Part shown: piece by piece, positions 50,165 to 59,675 of the stretch
Layout: each line of letters begins with the position of its first letter
Position numbering within the stretch: position 1 is the first letter of the stretch
DNA from: an uncultured Lachnospiraceae bacterium
GTDB taxonomy: Bacteria; Bacillota; Clostridia; Lachnospirales; Lachnospiraceae
Direction of reading: 5' to 3'
Assembly: GCA_910577045.1 (NCBI GenBank)
Contig: CAJTLB010000014.1
Coordinates: 1-64,000 of the forward strand
DNA: 64,000 nt
The notes under the pieces: generated by a model
What the model was told of the DNA's origin: nothing
Seen by the model: the letters and a program-made list of their open reading frames with translations, nothing else
The model's database searches: none
Position numbers and translations under genes: made by a program

Positions 50165-52753
50165 ATGAATATCAGCAAATTTACCCAGAAATCTCTGGAA
50201 GCAGTGAATGGCATGGAAAAGCTTGCCTATGAGTACGGCAACCAGGAAATTGATGAAGAGCATTTATTATACAGCCTGTTAAAACAGGATGAAAGCTTGA
50301 TTTTAAAGTTAATTGAAAAAATGGAAATCCAAAAAGAGTACTTTTTAAACCGCGTACAGTCTGATTTGGAAAAACGGGTAAAAGTATCTGGAGGGCAGCT
50401 ATATATTAGCAATGCTTTAAATAAAGTTTTAGTTTCTGCAGAAGATGAGGCAAAACAGATGGGGGATGAATATGTATCTGTAGAACATCTCTTTTTATCA
50501 TTGATCCGGAACCCAAATGCAGCAATAAAAGAATTGTTCCGGGAGTTTGGAATTACCAAAGAACGGTTTTTACAGGCACTCTATACCGTAAGGGGAAACC
50601 AGAAAGTAACAAGTGATAACCCAGAAGCAACCTATGATACTCTAGAAAAGTATGGGCAGGATTTAGTAGAAAGGGCAAGGGAACAAAAATTAGATCCCGT
50701 AATTGGGCGTGATGCAGAAATACGGAATGTAATTCGGATTCTTTCTAGGAAAACAAAGAATAACCCTGTGCTTATTGGTGAGCCAGGTGTAGGTAAGACA
50801 GCGGCAGTAGAAGGATTGGCCCAGAGGATTGTAAGGGGCGATGTGCCAGAGGGCTTAAAAAATAAGAAGATTTTTGCATTAGATATGGGTGCCTTAGTGG
50901 CTGGGGCAAAATACCGGGGCGAATTTGAAGAGCGTTTAAAGGCAGTTTTAGAAGAAGTAAGGAAAAGTGAAGGGCAGATTATCCTCTTTATTGATGAATT
51001 ACATCTTATTGTCGGTGCTGGAAAAACAGATGGCGCCATGGATGCGGGAAATATGTTAAAGCCAATGTTAGCTCGTGGCGAACTACATTGTATTGGTGCA
51101 ACGACATTAGATGAATACCGGAAATATATTGAAAAAGACCCTGCTTTGGAAAGAAGGTTCCAGCCAGTTATGGTAGACGAGCCGACTGTGGAAGATACCA
51201 TTTCTATTTTAAGGGGGTTAAAGGATCGGTATGAGGTGTTCCATGGGGTAAAAATTACAGATGCGGCATTAGTTGCCGCAGCGACATTGTCCCATAGGTA
51301 TATATCAGACCGTTTCCTTCCTGATAAAGCAATTGACTTGGTAGATGAGGCTTGTGCATTAATTAAAACAGAATTAGATTCTATGCCAGCAGAGCTAGAT
51401 GAATTGTCAAGAAGGATTATGCAGCTTGAAATTGAAGAAGCAGCATTAAAAAAAGAAACAGATAAATTAAGCCAAGATAGGCTGGCAGCCCTTCAAAAAG
51501 AACTGGCAGAGCTTCGGGATGAATTTAATGCAAAGAAAGCACAATGGGATAATGAAAAGAATTCTGTAGAACGTTTACAGAAATTAAGGGAAGAAATTGA
51601 AACATTAAATAATGAAATTGCCAAGGCGCAAAGAGAATATGACTTAAATAAAGCGGCAGAACTTCAATATGGGAAATTGCCAGCCCTCCAAAAACAACTT
51701 GCAACAGAAGAAGAGCAAGTAAAGGAAAGGGAATTGTCATTAGTGCATGAGGCAGTTACAGAAGATGAAATCTCTCGTATTATTTCTAGGTGGACAGGGA
51801 TACCAGTTTCTAAACTGACAGAAAGTGAAAGAAGTAAAACGCTCCATCTTGGTGATGAGCTCCATAGAAGAGTGGTTGGGCAGGAGGAAGGCGTAACACG
51901 TGTAACAGAAGCAATTTTACGTTCTAGGGCAGGGATTAAAGACCCTAGTAAGCCAATTGGATCATTCCTGTTTTTAGGGCCGACAGGCGTTGGGAAAACA
52001 GAGCTTGCCAAAGCGTTAGCGGAAAGTTTGTTTGATGATGAGCAGAATATGGTCCGTATTGATATGAGTGAATATATGGAAAAGTATTCGGTATCTAGGC
52101 TAATAGGGGCACCTCCGGGATATGTAGGTTATGAAGAAGGCGGGCAGCTAACAGAAGCAGTAAGAAGGAAGCCATATTCCGTGGTATTATTTGATGAAAT
52201 TGAAAAAGCACATCCAGATGTTTTTAATATTTTATTACAAGTATTAGATGATGGGCGGATTACCGATTCACAAGGAAGATGTGTGGATTTTAAAAATACT
52301 ATTTTAATTATGACTTCAAATATAGGTTCTTCTTATCTATTAGAAGGGATTGATAAAGATGGTGAAATTAAAAAAGAACATGCTGATATGGTAATGCAGG
52401 ATTTAAGGAACCATTTCCGCCCTGAATTTTTAAACCGTTTAGATGAGATTATTATGTTTAAGCCATTGACAAAAGAAAATATTAGTGCCATTATTGCATT
52501 ATTAATGAAAGAACTGAACGAAAGGCTTTCTGAGCGTGAAGTGGCAATTGAACTTACAAAAGAAGCAGAACAGTTTATTGTAGAGGAAGCATACGACCCA
52601 GTGTATGGGGCAAGGCCATTAAAACGTTATTTGCAGAAAACTGTAGAAACGCTGTCAGCAAAAATGATACTTGGCGGCAACGTAAGGGCAGGAGATACCA
52701 TTGTAATTGATAAAGTTGGAGGAGAGTTAGGTGCCAGCATCAAAGGCAGGTAG
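50165..52753 (+). CDS. clpB: ClpB disaggregase
   Basis: An 862-residue AAA+ chaperone that rescues aggregated proteins with DnaK. The N-terminal repeat domain (1-150) starts MNISKFTQKSLEAVN. First AAA+ has Walker A GEPGVGKT (about 206) and Walker B ILFIDELH. The coiled-coil middle domain (about 405-525), which distinguishes ClpB from other Clp ATPases, is present (EIEEAALKKETDKLSQDRL onwards). Second AAA+ has GPTGVGKT (about 604), VVLFDEIEKAH, and the pore loop GYVGYEEGG. The end lacks the acidic tail of some orthologs. Heat regulators CIRCE and CtsR sites were not found. Confidence 0.96.
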   Translation: MNISKFTQKSLEAVNGMEKLAYEYGNQEIDEEHLLYSLLKQDESLILKLIEKMEIQKEYFLNRVQSDLEKRVKVSGGQLYISNALNKVLVSAEDEAKQMGDEYVSVEHLFLSLIRNPNAAIKELFREFGITKERFLQALYTVRGNQKVTSDNPEATYDTLEKYGQDLVERAREQKLDPVIGRDAEIRNVIRILSRKTKNNPVLIGEPGVGKTAAVEGLAQRIVRGDVPEGLKNKKIFALDMGALVAGAKYRGEFEERLKAVLEEVRKSEGQIILFIDELHLIVGAGKTDGAMDAGNMLKPMLARGELHCIGATTLDEYRKYIEKDPALERRFQPVMVDEPTVEDTISILRGLKDRYEVFHGVKITDAALVAAATLSHRYISDRFLPDKAIDLVDEACALIKTELDSMPAELDELSRRIMQLEIEEAALKKETDKLSQDRLAALQKELAELRDEFNAKKAQWDNEKNSVERLQKLREEIETLNNEIAKAQREYDLNKAAELQYGKLPALQKQLATEEEQVKERELSLVHEAVTEDEISRIISRWTGIPVSKLTESERSKTLHLGDELHRRVVGQEEGVTRVTEAILRSRAGIKDPSKPIGSFLFLGPTGVGKTELAKALAESLFDDEQNMVRIDMSEYMEKYSVSRLIGAPPGYVGYEEGGQLTEAVRRKPYSVVLFDEIEKAHPDVFNILLQVLDDGRITDSQGRCVDFKNTILIMTSNIGSSYLLEGIDKDGEIKKEHADMVMQDLRNHFRPEFLNRLDEIIMFKPLTKENISAIIALLMKELNERLSEREVAIELTKEAEQFIVEEAYDPVYGARPLKRYLQKTVETLSAKMILGGNVRAGDTIVIDKVGGELGASIKGR

Positions 52754-52757
52754 GCAT

Positions 52758-52937
52758 TTAAGTAAATTGATTGGTACTTGGGTTATAGCTATAACCGATA
52801 GAAAGGAGCTTTTTAGTAAGCTCCTTTTTGTCGGCTTGGAGAGAAAGGCAAAAATCATCTAGGTCAGTATAAAAATCCCGTAACTGGGTATTTACATAAC
52901 TTAACAAAAGAACAGGATCAGATGGCAATTTCGTCAT
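52758..52937 (-). CDS. DUF4250 domain protein
   Basis: A 59-residue protein read leftwards, beginning MTKLPSDPVLLLSYVNTQL and ending IGYSYNPSTNQFT. The pattern LPSDP--LLS-VNT-LRD, a middle DDFCLSL with KKEL, and the final IGY-Y----NQF match the DUF4250 family, whose members are about 55-65 residues and of unknown function. An AAAGGG site stands six bases before the ATG. The clpB terminator hairpin is located inside this coding region, where it encodes KKELTKKLL. Confidence 0.85.
   Translation of the reverse strand: MTKLPSDPVLLLSYVNTQLRDFYTDLDDFCLSLQADKKELTKKLLSIGYSYNPSTNQFT
52802..52829 (+). terminator. clpB terminator inside the DUF4250 gene
   Basis: AAAGGAGCTT (52802-52811) pairs with AAGCTCCTTT (52818-52827), followed by T's. 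It is 48 bases beyond the clpB stop and antisense to the DUF4250 coding sequence. Confidence 0.8.
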
Positions 52938-53035
52938 AATAAGCCCTTTCTAATAATAAAAGTGAATTTAAGTTTATATACAATAGGATAATCATAACAT
53001 AGAAGGACAGGTCTTGCAAGAGGAAGGAATTGAAC

Positions 53036-53953
53036 ATGAAAAAAGAGATATGGAAACGAAGTAGTATATTATTAATAACAGCATTTATTTGGGGAATTGC
53101 TTTTGTGGCACAAAGTGTTGGTATGGAATATGTACAGCCATTTACATTTAATGCTGTCCGAAATTTATTAGGAGGAATCGTATTGATTCCCTGTATTTTT
53201 TTGTTACAAAGGATAAACCCAGATACTAGCCCTAAGAAAAAGATAGAGAAGAAAAAGGAATTATGGGCAGGGGGAATTTTGTGTGGGATTGCCCTTTGTG
53301 CAGGAAGCAGCTTACAACAAATAGGGATTTCCTTGTATTCGACAGATACAAATGTAGGAAAGGCAGGTTTTATTACTGCTTTATATATTATTATTGTACC
53401 ATTACTTGGCATTTTTCTAAAAAAGAAGGTAAGGCTCTTTGTTTGGTTAGGCGTATTACTTGCACTTTTAGGGTTTTATTTTTTATGTATGAAAGAGGGA
53501 TTTTCTGTGGAACGGGCTGATGTAATTGTATTGGCAGGATCAGTAGCATTTTCGTTCCATATCTTAATTATAGATTATTTTACAACAAGGGCAGATGGCG
53601 TAAAACTTTCTTGCATTCAATTTTTTACTTGTGGGATTATCTGCTTGTGTTTTATGCTTTTATGGGAACAGCCTTCTATTTCTGCTATTTGGGCTGCCAA
53701 AATTCCTATCCTTTATGCAGGTGTTATGTCTTGTGGCGTAGCATATACCCTACAAATTATAGGGCAGAAAAATATGAACCCAACCATTGCTTCTCTTTTA
53801 TTAAGCTTAGAGTCTGTTTTTTCAGCATTGGCGGGGTGGGTAATTTTAAAACAGGCATTAACTGCAAGGGAATTGTTTGGATGTATTTTGGTATTTATTG
53901 CAATTGTATTTGCACAGCTTCCTTCTGTTCCAAAAAAACAAAATGTCTGTTAA
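53036..53953 (+). CDS. EamA/DMT family transporter
   Basis: A 305-residue membrane protein with ten segments in two EamA halves. The N-terminal half has LLITAFIWGIAFVAQSVGMEYVQPFTFNAVRNLLGG, and the C-terminal half YAGVMSCGVAYTLQIIGQKNMNPTIASLLLSLESVFSALAGW, both usual for the family. The ATG at 53036 follows GAGGAAGG; a TTG two codons earlier is in frame but lies too near the site. Substrate is unknown; relatives export amino acids, purines or other metabolites. Confidence 0.92.
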   Translation: MKKEIWKRSSILLITAFIWGIAFVAQSVGMEYVQPFTFNAVRNLLGGIVLIPCIFLLQRINPDTSPKKKIEKKKELWAGGILCGIALCAGSSLQQIGISLYSTDTNVGKAGFITALYIIIVPLLGIFLKKKVRLFVWLGVLLALLGFYFLCMKEGFSVERADVIVLAGSVAFSFHILIIDYFTTRADGVKLSCIQFFTCGIICLCFMLLWEQPSISAIWAAKIPILYAGVMSCGVAYTLQIIGQKNMNPTIASLLLSLESVFSALAGWVILKQALTARELFGCILVFIAIVFAQLPSVPKKQNVC

Positions 53954-54003
53954 GAACGATTCCTGCATATATTTAGTCTGAGAAGCCAGAAGAAGGTGGT
54001 AAG

Positions 54004-54657
54004 ATGAAAAGGGCAGTTATAATTGGTATATTACTGCTTTTTGTAGGCATTGTATGTATTCGGACATATTCATTGCCTGCTATTAGTGATAAAGTGCAGG
54101 AAGCAAAAAAGGTAGCCTTAACATTTGATGATGGGCCGCACCAAAAGTATACAAAAATGCTTTTGGATGGGTTAAAGGAACGGAATGTAATTGCTACCTT
54201 TTTTTTAATTGGAGAAAGTATAGAAGGAAAAGAAGAATTAGTAAAACAGATGAAAGAAGATGGGCATTTAATAGGGAACCATACATATACCCATATCCAA
54301 CTAGGGAAAGTAGGGAAAGATACAGGCTGTGCGGAAATATGGAAAACTAATACAGTAATTTATGATATTACCGAAGAAATCCCATGTTTTATACGCCCAC
54401 CATTTGGAGATTGGAATGAAGAATTAGCGTGTGTGGTAGATATGAATGTGGTATTGTGGGATATAGACCCAGAGGACTGGAAATATAAGGACGCAGAAAG
54501 AGTAAGGGATTATGTGGTAAAACATGTAAAAGATGGAGATATTATTTTATTACATGATGTGTATAAAACATCCGTAGAGGCGGCTTTACAAATTGTAGAT
54601 ATTTTAAGTGAAGAAGGATATGAGTTTGTCAGTGTAGAAGAGTTAATTTTTGATTAA
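54004..54657 (+). CDS. Polysaccharide deacetylase (NodB family, CE4)
   Basis: A 217-residue membrane-anchored or secreted enzyme. An N-terminal hydrophobic segment (about 4-19) is followed by the NodB domain. Motif 1 TFDDGP has the catalytic Asp42 and metal ligand Asp43; motif 2 is HTYTH (about 95-100); then RPPFGDWN, DPEDWKYKD and LLHDVYKTS. All five catalytic motifs are complete. It probably removes N-acetyl groups from peptidoglycan or a surface polysaccharide. It uses a GAAGGTGG site and lies 50 bases after the EamA gene. Confidence 0.93.
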   Translation: MKRAVIIGILLLFVGIVCIRTYSLPAISDKVQEAKKVALTFDDGPHQKYTKMLLDGLKERNVIATFFLIGESIEGKEELVKQMKEDGHLIGNHTYTHIQLGKVGKDTGCAEIWKTNTVIYDITEEIPCFIRPPFGDWNEELACVVDMNVVLWDIDPEDWKYKDAERVRDYVVKHVKDGDIILLHDVYKTSVEAALQIVDILSEEGYEFVSVEELIFD

Positions 54658-54676
54658 AGATAGATTGTGGCGATTT

Positions 54677-54721
54677 AACTAGAAAGATATATTTACAAAT
54701 GATTTCTAGTTACGTTATAAT
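54677..54721 (+). promoter_or_regulatory. Promoter overlapped by a 9-bp palindrome
   Basis: AACTAGAAA (54677-54685) and TTTCTAGTT (54703-54711) form a perfect inverted repeat with 17 bases between. The -35 TTTACA (54692-54697) lies between the arms and the second arm fills the spacer before -10 TATAAT (54716-54721). This suits repressor binding over the promoter of the downstream operon. Confidence 0.55.
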
Positions 54722-54776
54722 AGGGTTAGATTATAAATATAAATAACAGGCAAATAGGCTTGGGGAGTAGGGGAGT

Positions 54777-56111
54777 ATGGGTAAGCCAGAGTATTGTATT
54801 GTGTTGTCACTCGATGCAGTGGGCAGCAGGGACTTTGAATTTTTAAAAAAACAGCCTAATATAAAAGAACTTTTGCAGCAGGCATCGTATTCAGAGGAAG
54901 TAATGTCTGTTTATCCAAGCATTACTTACCCAGCGCATACTAGCATTGTAACAGGCCATTTTCCTAATGCACATGGGATTATAAATAATACAAAGCTGCA
55001 GCCGTTTATAAAAAAGCCAGACTGGTATTGGATAAGAAAAGCAGTCCAGAAAAAAACATTGTATGAGGAAGCAGAAAAGAATGGAATCCGTACAGCAGCA
55101 TTGTTATGGCCAGTTACAGGTGGGGCACATATTTCTTGGAATTTACCAGAAATATTGCCAAACCGCCCGTGGCAGAACCAAGTTTCAGTTTTAATAAAAA
55201 ATGGTACAATCCACTATGAGCTGGACTTAAATAAGAAGTTTGGTTATTTAAGAGAGGGGATAAAGCAGCCACAACTGGATAATTTTGTCCACGCGTCAAT
55301 GCTGTATACGATACAAAAGTACCATCCGGGGCTTATGTTAGCCCATCTTACTGATGTAGATACAAACCGCCATTTATATGGGGTAGATGCAAAAGAAGCA
55401 AAAGAAGCATTAAAACGGCATGATACTAGGATTGGGGAATTAATTTCTTTATTAAAAAAAGAAGGCATTTATGAAAAAACGGCACTTTTTATTCTAGGGG
55501 ATCACAGCCAAATCGATGTAAGCCATGTGTTATACCCTAATTTTTGGCTGAGAGAGAAAGGGCTTATTTCTTGTAAAAATGGCAGGGTAAGGGATTTTCA
55601 GGCATATGCGCATAATTGTGATGGCTCTTGTTATATTTATGCAAAAAAAGGATTAGAAAAGAAGGTACGGGAAAAGATTGTATGGGCGGTCCGGGAGCTT
55701 CAAAAACAGTTTCCAATGGCAATAAAAAGGATTTATACAAGGGCAGAAGCAGAAGCAATGGGTGCAGATAAACAATGTGCATGTATGCTAGAGGCGGGAG
55801 AGGGCTGGTATTTTTTAGATGAAATGGAAACGCTGGCAGCAGAAGTAGATATGGGCAGTAAACGGCCCCATATGATGAAGGGGATACATGGATATCAACC
55901 TGATTTGCCAGGGTATCAAACCATTTTTTTGGCATCAGGCTGTGGTATCCAAAAAAATAAGAAAATAGGGAAGATGTCACTTATAGATGAAGGCCCTACG
56001 ATAGCGGCACTTCTTGGCATATCACTCGGGGAAACAGCAGGTAGAGTTTTGCCTATTCTTGACGGCAAAAGAAGCCTATGTTACACTGAAACAGAAGAAG
56101 AATGGAAATGA
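54777..56111 (+). CDS. Alkaline phosphatase-fold phosphodiesterase (nucleotide pyrophosphatase type)
   Basis: A 444-residue enzyme of the type I phosphodiesterase/nucleotide pyrophosphatase family. The nucleophile Thr55 is in YPAHTSIVTGHFP; metal ligands fit Asp13 (LSLDAVGSRDF), Asp and His in THLTDVDTNRHLYG-like LAHLTDVDTNRH, and ILGDHSQID; the last His is in GIHGYQPD. No signal peptide is seen, so it seems cytoplasmic, unlike many relatives. The substrate may be a nucleotide sugar, phosphodiester lipid or phosphonate (unknown). It heads an operon with DUF5717 and DUF5716 genes; its stop lies in the leader of the next start. Confidence 0.9.
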   Translation: MGKPEYCIVLSLDAVGSRDFEFLKKQPNIKELLQQASYSEEVMSVYPSITYPAHTSIVTGHFPNAHGIINNTKLQPFIKKPDWYWIRKAVQKKTLYEEAEKNGIRTAALLWPVTGGAHISWNLPEILPNRPWQNQVSVLIKNGTIHYELDLNKKFGYLREGIKQPQLDNFVHASMLYTIQKYHPGLMLAHLTDVDTNRHLYGVDAKEAKEALKRHDTRIGELISLLKKEGIYEKTALFILGDHSQIDVSHVLYPNFWLREKGLISCKNGRVRDFQAYAHNCDGSCYIYAKKGLEKKVREKIVWAVRELQKQFPMAIKRIYTRAEAEAMGADKQCACMLEAGEGWYFLDEMETLAAEVDMGSKRPHMMKGIHGYQPDLPGYQTIFLASGCGIQKNKKIGKMSLIDEGPTIAALLGISLGETAGRVLPILDGKRSLCYTETEEEWK

Positions 56112-56119
56112 GGAAAAAT

Positions 56120-59100
56120 ATGAAAGCAAAAATCAGCAGACTTGCAAAAGGGATTTTTGACAAACATGTTCCAGAACTGGAGTTATCAATAAGAAATATT
56201 ACAGGTACAATAAGTTCGGATAGTGTATTAAGAAATAGTTTCTTAATAAGAAGTGAAAAAGAAACAAAAGGAGTCCTTTATACAGATACTAGCCGTATTG
56301 TATTAAAGGAGACTTCTTTTATTGGGACATATGCTGAAATTCACTATGAGATCCATGGGAATGGTGCAGCAGCAGGCAGTAAAATAAAAGGGTTTATTTT
56401 AATTGTCAGTGATGGAGGGGAAATCGCAATTCCTTGCGAGGTACAGGTAGAGGCCCCATATGCTATGACTTCTATGGGAAAAATTAGGAATCTATTTCAT
56501 TTTGCAAATTTGGCTAAAAATTATTACGAAGAGGCAAAACGCTTGTTTTTCTCTTCTGATTTTGCAGATATTTTTTTAACGGGGAACCCATATGCAAGGG
56601 CAGTTTATGAAGGATTAAAAAAGAGTAGCTGCCAAGATACGGCGATAGAAGAATTTTTGGTTTCTGTGAATAAAAAGGCTAGAATTTTGCTTTCTTTGGA
56701 TAGGGATAGGCAAGAATATGTAGATTTTAAGGCTTCTTTAGGTAGTAGCATTACCATTACGAAAAGTGGCTGGGGTTATCTTACAGTAGAAATAGAAACA
56801 GACGGGGAATTTCTGCATATAGATAAGAAAAAATTTACAAGTGAAGATTTTTCGGGAAGCATATACCAACTTTTTTATACAATAGAGGAAGATAAAGTCC
56901 ATATTGGGAAAAATATGGGCAGAATCTATATTAAAACACCTTATCAGCAATTTTCGGTAGAGATTCTGGTAAAACGGAACCGTCCTGTTTTACAGCAAGG
57001 AAGGGCAGAACAGAAAAGGGCGCTTATACAGCTAACAAAACAATATTTTGATTTCCGTATGAACAGGCAAAGTGCAGAAAGTTTTTGTAAACGTTCTTTA
57101 AAAGTTTTGGAAAGGTTAAAAAGCAGCGGCGAGCCCCCTTTATTTTTAGAAGTTTTTCGGATACAGCTTTTGATAATACAGAAGAAAAATAAAGAAGCAG
57201 GGCTTTTGCTGCAACAATTAGAAGATAAGGTATTAAGGCTTAAAGAAGAACAAGCTGCCTTATATGCGTATTATCAATATGTCCGGGTCCTATATTTTCG
57301 TGATAGCCAGATTTTAAAAGAAACATTGCGGGTTATAAAGCGGTTATATGAAGAAGGGCAGGATATATGGCAGGTTTTGTGGGTTTTATTGTATTTAGAT
57401 GAAGAATATGTACAAAATACAAGCTTAAAGTTAGCAAGGTTAAAAGAACAATATACAAAAGGTGCCAGAAGCCCATTTTTATATTATGAAGCATGTGCAG
57501 TTATGAATGAGCAGCCAGAATTAATCCGTGTGTTAAATGGGTTTGAGCTGCAGGCGGTTTATTGGGGAGCGAGGCAAAGGTTTTTAACAGAAAAAGCGGG
57601 CATTAGGATTGCAGGGCTGTCCCAGCTTGAAAAGCATGGTACAAGTGTATTATACCAAATCTTAGAACTTCTCTATGAGCAATATAAAAGTAAGATTATA
57701 TTGGAAAGCTTGCTTTCCTTATTAATCCGTGACAGCCGTATGGAGAAAGCTTATTTCCCATGGTATGAGAAAGGGGTTTTAGCCCAATGTACATTGACAG
57801 GGTTATATGAGGCATATTTAGATACATTGCCAGATTCTTATTATGCACCGATCCCTAAAATGGCAGCTATGTATTTTGTATTTGACAATAATCTTAGTAC
57901 ATATGCGAAAGAAAAATTATATGAGAATTTATTGCGCTATGAGCAGGGGAATGTTGCAGTATTACAAAATCATATGCCTGCTATTGAAGCCTATGTATTA
58001 CAACAGATAGAACAAGATAATATTAATAGGAAATTAGCATATATTTATAAAAAAGTAGTAAAAAGTTCTATGCTCACCCCAACAATAGCAGAACATTATC
58101 CAAGGATTTTATTATCTTATTATGGGATTTTAGAAAAACAAGGGCATATTATAGTGCGACATAAAGAATATAAGGAAGAAATATCTGTCCAAATAAAGGA
58201 TGGCAGTTTCTGTATTCCATTTTATACAGAGGACATAGCTGTTTTTTATGAGGATGAGTGGGGAAGACGGTTCCTTTTGCCACAGAATATAGAAGTAGCA
58301 CCACTGTTTTATGAAGAAGCTATGGTTCATCGTTGTTATGAGATGTGCCAAGGAAATATTCTTTTGTGGCTCCATATTTGTGAAAAAGAAGGGATTTACC
58401 ATGTAGGCAAAGAGATGGAATTATATAGGCATGTATTAGATTCCCCTTTTATTTGGCAATATTATAAGAACCAGATTTGCCAGAAAATGATAGAATATTA
58501 TATGGAGAATTATGATGGCGATAAGCTGGAAGAGCAACTTAGGCAGTTTGATATGTCAGGCATGCCGCCAAAGGAACGTTGTAAAATCCAAGAACTTTTA
58601 ATTGCCCGTGCTATGTATGAGGAGGCATATAAAGAATTAAAACACTATGGCTATGAAGAAATTTCAGTGAACCGACTAATGAAATTGTGTGTATATTTGC
58701 TTTGGTCTCGGGAAGGCAGTGAGGATACTTTTTTATTAGAATTATGCGCATATGTATTTTCAAAAGGAAAGTATGATGAAACGATTCTTCGGTATTTATT
58801 AAAGCATTATTCTGGAACTACCAAAAATATGTTAAAATTATGGCAGGCAGCCCAGGACTTTACTGTAGATGCGGTAGATTTGGAAGAACGTTTAATTGTG
58901 CAAATGTTATTTTCTGGCAGTTATGTGGCAAGGATTATGGATGTCTTTGAAGATTATTATAAAAATAGCATGAACCAAATGGTAATTAGCGCTTATTTAG
59001 CACAACAATCCTATGGGTATTTTGTGCAGAATTTGGTAGTCCATGAAAAAATATTCCACTATATTGAAAGGGAGTGCCACCAACATAAAAAGGAAGTGCC

Positions 59101-59659
59101 AGATATTTGTAAAATGGCGTTATTGCGATATTATTCTGAAAAAGAAGGATTGTCAGAATTACAAATATGGATGGCAAAGAAACTAGTACAGGAATTTTTA
59201 GAAGAAAATAAGCGGTTTGCTTTTTATAAAAAATTTGAACGTTATATGGAACTTCCAGCTTATTTACGTGATAAAACAATTGTAGAATATCAAAGTAATA
59301 CAGAGAATACCGTAGAGATCCATTATATGTTGGATACAGGGTTTTCTGGTAGGAAAGTATATGAAATTAGGAAAATGGAAAAATCCTATGCGGCTTATTA
59401 TATTATGGAATTTATCCTGTTTTATGGGGAGAGGCTACAATATTATATTGCAGAATGCGGCCCAGAAAGTGAACTTTTAACGGAAAGTGACACGGTTTTT
59501 ATTAATCGTTTTGAAACGGCAGAAGCGGAAAGTCGCTATGATCTTTTAAATGATATTTGTGCTTGTATGGAATTACATGATACAATTACATTAAAAGAAT
59601 TAATGCAGTCTTATGCAGAGAAAAAGAAATTAACAGAAGAATGTTTTGCATTACTGTAG
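56120..59659 (+). CDS. DUF5717 family giant protein
   Basis: A 1179-residue protein of a family largely limited to Lachnospiraceae and relatives; function unknown. The N-terminal 300 residues look like beta-sandwich domains (SIRNITGTISSDSVLRNSFLIRS, and later ITITKSGWGYLTVEIETDGEFL). From about 305 to 1050 it is helical with TPR-like pairs. A second beta part (EISVQIKDGSFCIPFYTEDI) interrupts at about 690, and the end is an alpha/beta tail. No membrane segment is seen. Three in-frame ATGs lie within 20 bases; 56120 has the best GAGGA site. It overlaps nothing but sits 8 bases after the phosphodiesterase gene and probably acts as a scaffold. Confidence 0.85.
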   Translation: MKAKISRLAKGIFDKHVPELELSIRNITGTISSDSVLRNSFLIRSEKETKGVLYTDTSRIVLKETSFIGTYAEIHYEIHGNGAAAGSKIKGFILIVSDGGEIAIPCEVQVEAPYAMTSMGKIRNLFHFANLAKNYYEEAKRLFFSSDFADIFLTGNPYARAVYEGLKKSSCQDTAIEEFLVSVNKKARILLSLDRDRQEYVDFKASLGSSITITKSGWGYLTVEIETDGEFLHIDKKKFTSEDFSGSIYQLFYTIEEDKVHIGKNMGRIYIKTPYQQFSVEILVKRNRPVLQQGRAEQKRALIQLTKQYFDFRMNRQSAESFCKRSLKVLERLKSSGEPPLFLEVFRIQLLIIQKKNKEAGLLLQQLEDKVLRLKEEQAALYAYYQYVRVLYFRDSQILKETLRVIKRLYEEGQDIWQVLWVLLYLDEEYVQNTSLKLARLKEQYTKGARSPFLYYEACAVMNEQPELIRVLNGFELQAVYWGARQRFLTEKAGIRIAGLSQLEKHGTSVLYQILELLYEQYKSKIILESLLSLLIRDSRMEKAYFPWYEKGVLAQCTLTGLYEAYLDTLPDSYYAPIPKMAAMYFVFDNNLSTYAKEKLYENLLRYEQGNVAVLQNHMPAIEAYVLQQIEQDNINRKLAYIYKKVVKSSMLTPTIAEHYPRILLSYYGILEKQGHIIVRHKEYKEEISVQIKDGSFCIPFYTEDIAVFYEDEWGRRFLLPQNIEVAPLFYEEAMVHRCYEMCQGNILLWLHICEKEGIYHVGKEMELYRHVLDSPFIWQYYKNQICQKMIEYYMENYDGDKLEEQLRQFDMSGMPPKERCKIQELLIARAMYEEAYKELKHYGYEEISVNRLMKLCVYLLWSREGSEDTFLLELCAYVFSKGKYDETILRYLLKHYSGTTKNMLKLWQAAQDFTVDAVDLEERLIVQMLFSGSYVARIMDVFEDYYKNSMNQMVISAYLAQQSYGYFVQNLVVHEKIFHYIERECHQHKKEVPDICKMALLRYYSEKEGLSELQIWMAKKLVQEFLEENKRFAFYKKFERYMELPAYLRDKTIVEYQSNTENTVEIHYMLDTGFSGRKVYEIRKMEKSYAAYYIMEFILFYGERLQYYIAECGPESELLTESDTVFINRFETAEAESRYDLLNDICACMELHDTITLKELMQSYAEKKKLTEECFALL

Positions 59660-59675
59660 AAAAGGAGCAATTAGG

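Noticed and set aside
52918..53412. 164-codon minus-strand frame opposite the EamA gene
   Set aside because: It is the antisense shadow of a clear membrane transporter and its hydrophobic composition mirrors that gene. The real minus-strand gene here is the smaller DUF4250 frame at 52758-52937.
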